Below, one piece after another: positions 1 to 11,609 of a stretch of DNA of 64,000 nucleotides. The notes under the pieces were generated by a model. That model was not told the origin of the DNA. It searched no databases and saw nothing but the letters and a program-made list of their open reading frames with translations. Both the position numbers and the translations under genes were made by a program. The stretch covers positions 24,053,387-24,117,386 of the forward strand of contig OU612069.1 of assembly GCA_914767715.1 (NCBI GenBank), written 5' to 3'. Source of the DNA: Membranipora membranacea. Taxonomy: Eukaryota; Bryozoa; Gymnolaemata; Cheilostomatida; Membraniporidae. Positions within the stretch are counted from its first letter, which is position 1, and every line of letters starts with the position of its first letter.

Positions 1-3000
1 TTTAAAAGTATTGGGGGCAAGTGCCCCCGACTCGAATCTGGGCATTTAAAAGTATGGGGGGCAAGTGCCCCCGACTCGAATCTGGGCATTTAAAAGTATT
101 GGGGGCAAGTGCCCCCGACTCGAATCTGGGCATTTAAAAGTATTGGGGGCAAGTGCCCCCGACTCGAATCTGGGCATTTAAAAGTATTGGGGGCAAGTGC
201 CCCCGACTCGAATCTGGGCATTTAAAAGTATTGGGGGCAAGTGCCCCCGACTCGAATCTGGGCATTTAAAAGTATTGGGGGCAAGTGCCCCCGACTCGAA
301 TCTGGGCATTTAAAAGTATTGGGGGCAAGTGCCCCCGACTCGAATCTGGGCATTTAAAAGTATTGGGGGCAAGTGCCCCCGACTCGAATCTGGGCATTTA
401 AAAGTATTGGGGGCAAGTGCCCCCGACTCGAATCTGGGCATTTAAAAGTATTGGGGGCAAGTGCCCCCGACTCGAATCTGGGCATTTAAAAGTATTGGGG
501 GCAAGTGCCCCCGACTCGAATCTGGGCATTTAAAAGTATTGGGGGCAAGTGCCCCCGACTCGAATCTGGGCATTTAAAAGTATTGGGGGCAAGTGCCCCC
601 GACTCGAATCTGGGCATTTAAAAGTATTGGGGGCAAGTGCCCCCGACTCGAATCTGGGCATTTAAAAGTATTGGGGGCAAGTGCCCCCGACTCGAATCTG
701 GGCATTTAAAAGTATTGGGGGCAAGTGCCCCCGACTCGAATCTGGGCATTTAAAAGTATTGGGGGCAAGTGCCCCCGACTCGAATCTGGGCATTTAAAAG
801 TATTGGGGGCAAGTGCCCCCGACTCGAATCTGGGCATTTAAAAGTATTGGGGGCAAGTGCCCCCGACTCGAATCTGGGCATTTAAAAGTATTGGGGGCAA
901 GTGCCCCCGACTCGAATCTGGGCATTTAAAAGTATTGGGGGCAAGTGCCCCCGACTCGAATCTGGGCATTTAAAAGTATTGGGGGCAAGTGCCCCCGACT
1001 CGAATCTGGGCATTTAAAAGTATTGGGGGCAAGTGCCCCCGACTCGAATCTGGGCATTTAAAAGTATTGGGGGCAAGTGCCCCCGACTCGAATCTGGGCA
1101 TTTAAAAGTATTGGGGGCAAGTGCCCCCGACTCGAATCTGGGCATTTAAAAGTATTGGGGGCAAGTGCCCCCGACTCGAATCTGGGCATTTAAAAGTATT
1201 GGGGGCAAGTGCCCCCCGACTCGAATCTGGGCATTTAAAAGTATTGGGGGCAAGTGCCCCCGACTCGAATCTGGGCATTTAAAAGTATTGGGGGCAAGTG
1301 CCCCCGACTCGAATCTGGGCATTTAAAAGTATTGGGGGCAAGTGCCCCCGACTCGAATCTGGGCATTTAAAAGTATTGGGGGCAAGTGCCCCCGACTCGA
1401 ATCTGGGCATTTAAAAGTATTGGGGGCAAGTGCCCCCGACTCGAATCTGGGCATTTAAAAGTATTGGGGGCAAGTGCCCCCGACTCGAATCTGGGCATTT
1501 AAAAGTATTGGGGGCAAGTGCCCCCGACTCGAATCTGGGCATTTAAAAGTATTGGGGGCAAGTGCCCCCGACTCGAATCTGGGCATTTAAAAGTATTGGG
1601 GGCAAGTGCCCCCGACTCGAATCTGGGCATTTAAAAGTATTGGGGGCAAGTGCCCCCGACTCGAATCTGGGCATTTAAAAGTATTGGGGGCAAGTGCCCC
1701 CGACTCGAATCTGGGCATTTAAAAGTATTGGGGGCAAGTGCCCCCGACTCGAATCTGGGCATTTAAAAGTATTGGGGGCAAGTGCCCCCGACTCGAATCT
1801 GGGCATTTAAAAGTATTGGGGGCAAGTGCCCCCGACTCGAATCTGGGCATTTAAAAGTATTGGGGGCAAGTGCCCCCGACTCGAATCTGGGCATTTAAAA
1901 GTATTGGGGGCAAGTGCCCCCGACTCGAATCTGGGCATTTAAAAGTATTGGGGGCAAGTGCCCCCGACTCGAATCTGGGCATTTAAAAGTATTGGGGGCA
2001 AGTGCCCCCGACTCGAATCTGGGCATTTAAAAGTATTGGGGGCAAGTGCCCCCGACTCGAATCTGGGCATTTAAAAGTATTGGGGGCAAGTGCCCCCGAC
2101 TCGAATCTGGGCATTTAAAAGTATTGGGGGCAAGTGCCCCCGACTCGAATCTGGGCATTTAAAAGTATTGGGGGCAAGTGCCCCCGACTCGAATCTGGGC
2201 ATTTAAAAGTATTGGGGGCAAGTGCCCCCGACTCGAATCTGGGCATTTAAAAGTATTGGGGGCAAGTGCCCCCGACTCGAATCTGGGCATTTAAAAGTAT
2301 TGGGGGCAAGTGCCCCCGACTCGAATCTGGGCATTTAAAAGTATTGGGGGCAAGTGCCCCCGACTCGAATCTGGGCATTTAAAAGTATTGGGGGCAAGTG
2401 CCCCCGACTCGAATCTGGGCATTTAAAAGTATTGGGGGCAAGTGCCCCCGACTCGAATCTGGGCATTTAAAAGTATTGGGGGCAAGTGCCCCCGACTCGA
2501 ATCTGGGCATTTAAAAGTATTGGGGGCAAGTGCCCCCGACTCGAATCTGGGCATTTAAAAGTATTGGGGGCAAGTGCCCCCGACTCGAATCTGGGCATTT
2601 AAAAGTATTGGGGGCAAGTGCCCCCGACTCGAATCTGGGCATTTAAAAGTATTGGGGGCAAGTGCCCCCGACTCGAATCTGGGCATTTAAAAGTATTGGG
2701 GGCAAGTGCCCCCCGACTCGAATCTGGGCATTTAAAAGTATTGGGGGCAAGTGCCCCCGACTCGAATCTGGGCATTTAAAAGTATTGGGGGCAAGTGCCC
2801 CCGACTCGAATCTGGGCATTTAAAAGTATTGGGGGCAAGTGCCCCCGACTCGAATCTGGGCATTTAAAAGTATTGGGGGCAAGTGCCCCCCGACTCGAAT
2901 CTGGGCATTTAAAAGTATTGGGGGGCAAGTGCCCCCCGACTCGAATCTGGGCATTTAAAAGTATTGGGGGCAAGTGCCCCCGACTCGAATCTGGGCATTT

Positions 3001-4518
3001 AAAAGTATTGGGGGCAAGTGCCCCCGACTCGAATCTGGGCATTTAAAAGTATTGGGGGCAAGTGCCCCCGACTCGAATCTGGGCATTTAAAAGTATTGGG
3101 TGGCAAGTGCCCCCGACTCGAATCTGGGCATTTAAAAGTATTGGGGGCAAGTGCCCCCGACTCGAATCTGGGCATTTAAAAAGTATTGGGGGCAAGTGCC
3201 CCCGACTCGAATCTGGGCATTTAAAAGTATTGGGGGCAAGTGCCCCCGACTCGAATCTGGGCATTTAAAAGTATTGGGGGCAAGTGCCCCCGACTCGAAT
3301 CTGGGCATTTAAAAGTATTGGGGGCAAGTGCCCCCGACTCGAATCTGGGCATTTAAAAGTATTGGGGGCAAGTGCCCCCGACTCGAATCTGGGCATTTTA
3401 AAAGTATTGGGGGCAAGTGCCCCCGACTCGAATCTGGGCATTTAAAAGTATTGGGGGCAAGTGCCCCCGACTCGAATCTGGGCATTTAAAAGTATTGGGG
3501 CAAGTGCCCCCGACTCGAATCTGGGCATTTAAAAGTATTGGGGGCAAGTGCCCCCGACTCGAATCTGGGCATTTAAAAGTATTGGGGGCAAGTGCCCCCG
3601 ACTCGAATCTGGGCATTTAAAATGGGCATTTAAAAGTATTGGGGGCAAGTGCCCCCGACTCGAATCTGGGCATTTAAAAGTATTGGGGGCAAGTGCCCCC
3701 GACTCGAATCTGGGCATTTAAAAGTATTGGGGGCAAGTGCCCCCGACTCGAATCTGGGCATTTAAAAGTATTGGGGGCAAGTGCCCCCGACTCGAATCTG
3801 GGCATTTAAAAGTATTGGGGGCAAGTGCCCCCCGACTCGAATCTGGGCATTTAAAAGTATTGGGGGCAAGTGCCCCCGACTCGAATCTGGGCATTTAAAA
3901 GTATTGGGGGCAAGTGCCCCCGACTCGAATCTGGGCATTTAAAAGTATTGGGGGCAAGTGCCCCCGACTCGAATCTGGGCATTTAAAAGTATTGGGGGCA
4001 AGTGCCCCCGACTCGAATCTGGGCATTTAAAAGTATTGGGGGCAAGTGCCCCCGACTCGAATCTGGGCATTTAAAAGTATTGGGGGCAAGTGCCCCCGAC
4101 TCGAATCTGGGCATTTAAAAGTATTGGGGGCAAGTGCCCCCGACTCGAATCTGGGCATTTAAAAGTATTGGGGGCAAGTGCCCCCGACTCGAATCTGGGC
4201 ATTTAAAAGTATTGGGGGCAAGTGCCCCCGACTCGAATCTGGGCATTTAAAAGTATTGGGGGCAAGTGCCCCCGACTCGAATCTGGGCATTTAAAAGTAT
4301 TGGGGGCAAGTGCCCCCGACTCGAATCTGGGCATTTAAAAGTATTGGGGGCAAGTGCCCCCGACTCGAATCTGGGCATTTAAAAGTATTGGGGGCAAGTG
4401 CCCCCGACTCGAATCTGGGCATTTAAAAGTATTGGGGGCAAGTGCCCCCGACTCGAATCTGGGCATTTAAAAGTATTGGGGGCAAGTGCCCCCGACTCGA
4501 ATCTGGGCATTTAAAAGT
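1..4518. repeat. 44-bp satellite array, about 102 copies, open at left edge
   Basis: A 44-bp unit recurs head to tail from the first base. Each unit holds TTTAAAAGTATT, then the 16-bp imperfect palindrome GGGGGCAAGTGCCCCC (7-bp arms, 2-bp centre), then GACTCGAATCTGGGCA. Most units look identical. Single-base length changes cluster at about 2700-3850, for example extra C at 2890 and 2930, extra T at 3101, extra A near 3180, lost G near 3498, and a partial unit at 3622. Short open frames here on both strands are artefacts of the repeat. The array continues outside the window. No function is claimed. Confidence 0.97.
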
Positions 4519-6427
4519 CGACTCGAATCTGGGCCACGCTGCGGAGCGCTGGGGCACTCCTCGCGCGTTCAGCTTCCCCCGACTCGAATCTGGGCCACGC
4601 TGCGGAGCGCTGGGGCACTCCTCGCGCGTTCAGCTTCCCCCGACTCGAATCTGGGCCACGCTGCGGAGCGCTGGGGCACTCCTCGCGCGTTCAGCTTCCC
4701 CCGACTCGAATCTGGGCCACGCTGCGGAGCGCTGGGGCACTCCTCGCGCGTTCAGCTTCCCCCGACTCGAATCTGGGCCACGCTGCGGAGCGCTGGGGCA
4801 CTCCTCGCGCGTTCAGCTTCCCCCGACTCGAATCTGGGCCACGCTGCGGAGCGCTGGGGCACTCCTCGCGCGTTCAGCTTCCCCCGACTCGAATCTGGGC
4901 CACGCTGCGGAGCGCTGGGGCACTCCTCGCGCGTTCAGCTTCCCCCGACTCGAATCTGGGCCACGCTGCGGAGCGCTGGGGCACTCCTCGCGCGTTCAGC
5001 TTCCCCCGACTCGAATCTGGGCCACGCTGCGGAGCGCTGGGGCACTCCTCGCGCGTTCAGCTTCCCCCGACTCGAATCTGGGCCACGCTGCGGAGCGCTG
5101 GGGCACTCCTCGCGCGTTCAGCTTCCCCCGACTCGAATCTGGGCCACGCTGCGGAGCGCTGGGGCACTCCTCGCGCGTTCAGCTTCCCCCGACTCGAATC
5201 TGGGCCACGCTGCGGAGCGCTGGGGCACTCCTCGCGCGTTCAGCTTCCCCCGACTCGAATCTGGGCCACGCTGCGGAGCGCTGGGGCACTCCTCGCGCGT
5301 TCAGCTTCCCCCGACTCGAATCTGGGCCACGCTGCGGAGCGCTGGGGCACTCCTCGCGCGTTCAGCTTCCCCCGACTCGAATCTGGGCCACGCTGCGGAG
5401 CGCTGGGGCACTCCTCGCGCGTTCAGCTTCCCCCGACTCGAATCTGGGCCACGCTGCGGAGCGCTGGGGCACTCCTCGCGCGTTCAGCTTCCCCCGACTC
5501 GAATCTGGGCCACGCTGCGGAGCGCTGGGGCACTCCTCGCGCGTTCAGCTTCCCCCGACTCGAATCTGGGCCACGCTGCGGAGCGCTGGGGCACTCCTCG
5601 CGCGTTCAGCTTCCCCCGACTCGAATCTGGGCCACGCTGCGGAGCGCTGGGGCACTCCTCGCGCGTTCAGCTTCCCCCGACTCGAATCTGGGCCACGCTG
5701 CGGAGCGCTGGGGCACTCCTCGCGCGTTCAGCTTCCCCCGACTCGAATCTGGGCCACGCTGCGGAGCGCTGGGGCACTCCTCGCGCGTTCAGCTTCCCCC
5801 GACTCGAATCTGGGCCACGCTGCGGAGCGCTGGGGCACTCCTCGCGCGTTCAGCTTCCCCCGACTCGAATCTGGGCCACGCTGCGGAGCGCTGGGGCACT
5901 CCTCGCGCGTTCAGCTTCCCCCGACTCGAATCTGGGCCACGCTGCGGAGCGCTGGGGCACTCCTCGCGCGTTCAGCTTCCCCCGACTCGAATCTGGGCCA
6001 CGCTGCGGAGCGCTGGGGCACTCCTCGCGCGTTCAGCTTCCCCCGACTCGAATCTGGGCCACGCTGCGGAGCGCTGGGGCACTCCTCGCGCGTTCAGCTT
6101 CCCCCGACTCGAATCTGGGCCACGCTGCGGAGCGCTGGGGCACTCCTCGCGCGTTCAGCTTCCCCCGACTCGAATCTGGGCCACGCTGCGGAGCGCTGGG
6201 GCACTCCTCGCGCGTTCAGCTTCCCCCGACTCGAATCTGGGCCACGCTGCGGAGCGCTGGGGCACTCCTCGCGCGTTCAGCTTCCCCCGACTCGAATCTG
6301 GGCCACGCTGCGGAGCGCTGGGGCACTCCTCGCGCGTTCAGCTTCCCCCGACTCGAATCTGGGCCACGCTGCGGAGCGCTGGGGCACTCCTCGCGCGTTC
6401 AGCTTCCCCCGACTCGAATCTGGGCCA
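4519..6427. repeat. 61-bp GC-rich satellite array, 31 copies plus a partial
   Basis: The word GACTCGAATC recurs at 4520, 4581, 4642 and every 61 bases to 6411. The unit starts with the same core as the 44-bp satellite (CCCCCGACTCGAATCTGGGC) but continues with CACGCTGCGGAGCGCTGGGG and a CTCGCGCGTTCAGCTT segment. I saw no base differences between copies. Because 61 is not a multiple of 3 and no forward frame of the unit holds a stop, all three + frames stay open. This gives 663- and 680-codon open frames that are not credible genes. Confidence 0.97.
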
Positions 6428-8002
6428 GTTCAGGTCAAAATCTTTTACAGGGAAGGGCGCAGACAGGCTCATGCTGACTCCTAAGCCGAATGGAACCTCT
6501 CCCAGGATCAAAGCTTATGTATGACACAGAGGAGCAAGCTGCTGTGAGAGTAAGCGCGGTGTTTGGATTGGAAACTGACAATCCTGACTACTTCAGGACT
6601 GAGCAGAGAAATGATGAAGAGCTGCTGAAGGTCATAGACTTCAAAGGATAGCCTGGAGCAGGAGCATCTGCACAAACTAGGAAATTGGCAGAGAAGTATG
6701 TTCTACTACTCAATGGCATACTGGCAATATACTTGCATGGCAGGGAGTCTCAGCCACAATATATTGTGCCAGGCCATTTGAGGAGCCGCGTCTTGGAGGA
6801 GCTGCATGACTGTGTTTGGGGTGCACACCTCGGAGTGACCAGAACATTCGAGAAGATCACACAAAGATTCTACTGGGAAGGGCTGAGGCAGGATGGCATC
6901 AACTGGAGTTCCTCATGCCAGGGATGTGCGACCAGGAAGCTGCCAACCAATCCAACCACCATGGGTATGCAACTACAAGCTGCAACCTCCCCGTGGCAAG
7001 TTGTGGTGATTGACATGCTAGGACCTCTACCAACCTCGTCTGGCGGAAATCAGTGGATCATGTGTGTGATGGACCAGTTCACCAAATGGCCAGAGTGTGT
7101 TGCATTGAGGAGTTCTACAGGAAAACCAGTGGCTCGTGCATTTCTGAAGGCTGTCATCTGTCCACATGGAGTCCCAGTAGTTGTGAAGTCGGACCGCGGG
7201 AGTCAGTTCATCTCAGAATTGTTTGCAGAAGTGTCGAGGCTGCTGGGAATGAAGAGGCAACTCTCTTGTGCTTACAGGTCCCAATCACAGGGATTGGTGG
7301 AGAGGTGGAATCGAACTCTGACTTCTATGCTGAGGCAGTATGTCATCAGTAGCCAAAATGACTGGTGTAACTACCTGGAGTTGGTGTTGATGGCTTACAG
7401 GACTAGTGTTCACTCTTCAACAGGATTAACTCCGTTTGAACTCCAGCATGGCAGGCAAGCCAGGCTACCTACTCAGTTGATGGCCCCGGATGCCTCGGAG
7501 AGTTTCCAAACAGAGCAGGGGTATGTGGATTTCATCTATAGGAAGGTGAAGGAAGCTTATGATGCAGCCAGAGCAGCGAACCTGGAGGCAACGGACAGGC
7601 AGAAGATGTATCATGACAGGAGACACAACCCGTCAAACTTGAAGGCAGGAGATCGGGTCTATCTGCTGCGGCCTATACCAAAGCCACGCCTCTCACCAAA
7701 ACTGCAGCCAAAGTACAAGGTACAAGTACAAGCCTTACGAGATCAGCACTATCCTCGGAACCAACGCCCTTATTGGACCACCAGCCCCAGGGCGAGGAAA
7801 GGTGATGTGGGTCCATCTCAACCATCTGAAGACGATGATTCCCCGGACGCTGCCAGAGTTTCATTATGAGGAGGGTGCTACCAGGGTCGAGCCATTGACA
7901 GCAAGGGATATCCGCTCAGGAATGGACGCTGAGAGGGCAAAGCAGGAGCAGATGAGCTATCGACCACCGGTGCAGTGCTACAACCTGAGGAGGCGGCATT
8001 AG
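6428..8002 (+). mobile_element. Ty3/Gypsy LTR retrotransposon pol relic (RNase H tail to integrase C-terminus)
   Basis: The element starts abruptly at the end of the 61-bp satellite, within what looks like the last part of RNase H (residues like FYREG followed by HAD). A frame break lies at about 6480. The linker to integrase follows, then an integrase, a second frame break near 7730 where a short GTACAAG-like duplication sits, and a basic C-terminus ending YNLRRRH at 8002. Gag, protease, reverse transcriptase and both LTRs are absent, so this is a 5'-truncated, non-autonomous copy. The family is inferred from the order RNase H-integrase and the integrase motifs. Confidence 0.9.
6685..7869 (+). 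pseudogene. Ty3/Gypsy integrase domain (frameshifted at its C-terminal end)
   Basis: This open frame of 394 codons carries an integrase. The zinc-binding HHCC module is at H41, H48, C78 and C81 (H-x6-H, C-x2-C). The catalytic core has D110 (VVVIDMLGPL), D170 (VKSDRGSQF) and E206 (GLVERWNRTL), with the expected 35 residues between the second Asp and the Glu. The KAGDRVYLLRP stretch near residue 325 is the usual start of the C-terminal domain. After about residue 348 the frame is wrong, and the expected continuation (MWVHLNHLKTMIPR) is found at 7802-8002 in another frame. The first Met is not a real start, since the domain is normally part of a polyprotein. The triad is intact but the open reading frame is not. 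Confidence 0.88.
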
Positions 8003-8040
8003 TATTAAGATAAGTTTATCTTACAAAAAATGTAAAACAT

Positions 8041-8815
8041 AACCTAGTGTTGTGACCACAACAAAATCAATGGCCACATTGCAAGGGCATTTCAACAATA
8101 CATCTTTGTATTAAATTAATAAGTTTAGACTGTGATTTCATTGGCTAGACTGAGTTCTGGCATTTTAAGAGAGTGTCAAAATACATCATTACCAGTCGTG
8201 ACCGAGAAAAGATTGTCCCATTAAAATGATGGTTTAATTGCAGGGATCAGGAGCCAGCCGCAATATTATCTCTTGTAATTTGTTGACCCACTTAATCATA
8301 TTTTCTGTCAGAGGAATTCATTGGTCAAAAAATTCAAAAAAATTATGTTTGTCATCATGACTATCGGTAAAATAACAGATAACACTACAATACCTCCTAT
8401 GAGCACAAATTTGGAAATAACCTATTGTTGTAGCCACAACAAAACCAATGGCCACGCTAAAAGGTTATTTCAGCAATACATATCGGTTAATAACAGCTGA
8501 GACTGTGAGTTCTGGCGTATTGAATGAGTGCCAAATTTCAGGATTGACAGAGAAGACCACGGAAACAATTGCCTCTTTAGTAGGGTAGTTTAATTGTTGC
8601 CTGAAATCTGTTGACCTGCTCTATCTGGATATTTAGACAAGGGACTTCCTCTGTATTTTTTGGCAAACAAAGTCCTCTGTCTGAGGAGAGGTAAACACCT
8701 GGGGGGCTGGAACAATCAACCTTTGAAAGACAGAGGACTTGATTGACAAAAAGGTGCAGAGAAATTTTGCTTGTCATCATGAATATCTGTAAAATAAGTG
8801 ATATCCTCTCATGGA
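8041..8815. repeat. Diverged tandem duplication, about 380-bp unit, two copies
   Basis: The segment from 8041 (AACCTAGTGTTGTGACCACA) recurs imperfectly from 8419 (AACCTATTGTTGTAGCCACA). The match continues through the GCCAC, ACAATACAT and GAGTTCTGGC landmarks to the GTCATCATGA motif at 8351 and 8773. The copies differ by substitutions and indels. They sit directly after the pol relic but are adjacent to each other, so they are not its two LTRs. They hold no credible gene. Confidence 0.75.
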
Positions 8816-10899
8816 AAGACTGTTAATTTTTCCTGTGAGAGAAGCTGATCGCAAACTATTCAATCTATATTCATTACATTCTTATAGATGTCTGGCAAAA
8901 AATGATAATGTCACCACCTAGTTCTAAACAAGAAAATTTTGTATTACAAGTGAGTCAGTTGTATGAATTGATAGGTGTGACATTGGGAAGTAAATATTAT
9001 CATATATTTATATATATGAGCCAGCTACTTTTCCATGAGATAAGGGATACAAGAGCAGTTCAATGAAGGTCAGGGTATCATCCAAAAACATCTCGATTGA
9101 ACATCAATAACATTACACAAGCATCCAGACGCATCCACAACTTGGGGCCAAATTTTGTTACAATTAGGTATTAATTCAATAAACTAATGACTCATATTTG
9201 AGATGCCTTTTCGACATTAAAATCAGTTTGTATTCTTGAATAATAAACTAAGTTAGACACCAGAAAAGCAATCTATACCATACCAGATAACATGCTCCAA
9301 GGGCTCTCCAACCAGAACTGTCCAGCCTTGATGTTCCCCGGTTTTATATGCACCAGAGTTCAGCACTGTGGATAGGCATGGCCAAAAAACCGGAGATTGC
9401 ATTTGCCCATTGATCACTTTAATTTTAAAAATAAAAATGCAATTGAACTGACTTCCTCTTGAAAAACGGTGATTGGATTTTGATTTTTGTCTGATAAAAA
9501 GGTTTAATTATACATTATTATATGACAGCGATTGAACCTCCCAAAAAAGCAGAGATCGGATGTCTGATAGCTGACAGTAATTTAATTACACCTAATACAC
9601 AACAGGTTTTGTCAAAAGATAAAATTGAGATTGGTCTCTGATTTGAAGTGGTTGACGCTGTCTGTTATCACTTGCTCCCATCTTCTTGGTTTTATTCTCT
9701 CTATATGAAATCTCCTGAGCCTGAGCTGTGAGAACTTGAGATCTCACACAACTATAACCTATAACTTATACCCTATCTAATTAACTGATGCTTTAAGTTC
9801 TGTGACAACTAACTGTCCTAGATATACTAGTACTCTTACTCTACTCTACTGACACAATGGAGTCAATAGTATAGACGAGTAAGTAGGTCCTATTGTGTAT
9901 GGACCGAGCTGGATTGGGGGAGGGGGAGGGACTGAGGGAGACTGCAATGAAAAGGAATGTAAGTGGAAATAATTGCAATCTCATGATAAAAATAAAGTTT
10001 ATCCAGTAACTCAATACGACCGATGTTGAATTGCTAAAAGGTACCCATAATACTAACAGGGTAGCTTAGTATTCTTAGTACTTTTTGTACTTTTTTCTCC
10101 TACCAAGGAGTACTTCTTGCTCCTACTCCAGTAGAATTGTGAACTGTCAGAAATAATTGATAGCATATTTGTTATTTGATGCAGTCCTTTCAACAGTCAT
10201 GTTTTATCTCACAGCAAAGGAAATATATGATCAGACGATAAGGAAATGTGAGGGATGTTCCGAACCAAACCCCGACACTTGTAGTGATACTCTAGAATGA
10301 ACCTGTATAATTGCAAACCTTGATATTCCAAAGACTTGTGTAGGGCATTCGAGAATCAAACTTTACATTTTGAATGATGGTGGGTAAAAGTGCTGCATGC
10401 GATAACTTTATAATTCATCCTGTTGCATGCAGTGGCCTGTATGAATTTTTGAACGGACTTGCTCTCATGGAGTTGTTGTTCTTTCAATTTGATGGTTGAT
10501 GACAAGCTACAGAAGCCAAATCTGATGCAAAGCTGTTGTCCTGTGTCAATTCGGAAATTCACCTGCTCAGGAAAAGGGGTACACTCATGAGTCACAATAA
10601 AATACTGTGTGTACTAGCCAGCTCAGGCATCAAGCTATACAATTTACATTTTTGGGTCTCAATTTTCGACAATGGTTAGGTAATAGGTATGGTTATCGAA
10701 AATAACTGCTTCTTTGGCAAGCACGTTACATGGTGTTCCATAATGCAATTTATTGAGAAGTGAAAACATGTCCTGATCTCTTCGGGATTTCAAGCTTAAT
10801 GTTGCATTGTGTATACTGTCAACGCGTCATTACAACTGTCAGCATGGTTTAACAATCTTTTAGCTTTAAATATTGTATAAACATTCTATAAAGGTTATA
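8816..10899. other. Gene-free stretch
   Basis: AT-rich sequence with no coding pattern, no clear RNA gene and no strong repeat. Low-complexity runs occur near 9830-9850 and 10070-10130. The short open frame at 10356-10595 on the minus strand shows no family features. Confidence 0.6.
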
Positions 10900-11609
10900 T
10901 ATCACTTCTCTCGAATAGGTCTGATAATTCTCAAAAGCAGCTGCTGGAGATGACATGTGCTGTGCGTACATGGTGAATAGCACAGGGCTTAGGACACATC
11001 CCTGTGGGCTGCCTATAGATGTTGGTAGTGATGACGACATACGATCTTTAGTGATGAACCGCTGAGATCTTCTTGTAAGAAAGCTGTAGATGGTGTTTAT
11101 AATGTTATCATCGAGTTGAGCCTTCACGAGCGCATCGACCAGTATTTGTGGGTCAAGGGTGTTAAATGCGCTCGTGAAGTCAATAAATAGGCAGCATGCA
11201 TATTTTCTGGCACTGGTATCAAGATGAGCAGAGATGATGTCAATGAGGTAAGCCACTGTATCCTCAGTCTGAGCGGCAAGCAATCAAATGTCTTAGCGAT
11301 TACTGATGTCAGTGCCACTTGGCGGTAGTCATTGACCTCTGCTGCACTGGTGGATTTCGGTAAGGGCTTGATGTGGGGAATTTTCCATACAGATGGAAAT
11401 TCACCTTGCATTACAATCTAATTGACGAGCCCGCACAGTGGTTGACCCAGCGCATAAACCCAAACATTCAGTAACTTTTTTAGAATACAGTCAGGCCCTG
11501 TGCTTTTATTACATTTCACTCTCCTTAGGGCAGTAGTAACTTCCTCATCATCGAAAGTCTGAGCATTGTCTGCTGATGCAGCTGTTATATTATGAGGTTT
11601 ATAGTTCAA
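10900..11609 (-). mobile_element. Non-LTR retrotransposon (LINE) reverse-transcriptase relic
   Basis: Three minus-strand open frames together read as consecutive parts of a LINE reverse transcriptase. 11609-11418 has the CNKSTGPD motif. 11411-11124 has FPSVWK...PLPKS...VNDYRQVALTSVIAK. 11283-about 10955 has CLFIDFTSAFNTL (palm motif A) and GSPQGCVLSPVLF (motif B). The F/YADD motif and everything 3' of it are missing, and the parts lie in different frames. This is a dead fragment, probably of the Jockey/CR1-like group. Confidence 0.88.

Noticed and set aside
2776-3717. Short open frames on both strands in the 44-bp array
   Set aside because: They appear only where one-base indels shift the repeat frame; both strands are equally open.
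1-6427. CRISPR-like array
   Set aside because: There are no unique spacers: each unit is identical along its full length, and the sequence is animal nuclear DNA.
4442-6484. 680- and 663-codon open frames reading as a repetitive protein
   Set aside because: They are the stop-free 61-bp satellite read in rotating frames. There is no signal peptide, domain or upstream gene structure.
8041-8815. LTR pair of the Gypsy relic
   Set aside because: The two copies are adjacent and both downstream of pol, not flanking it.
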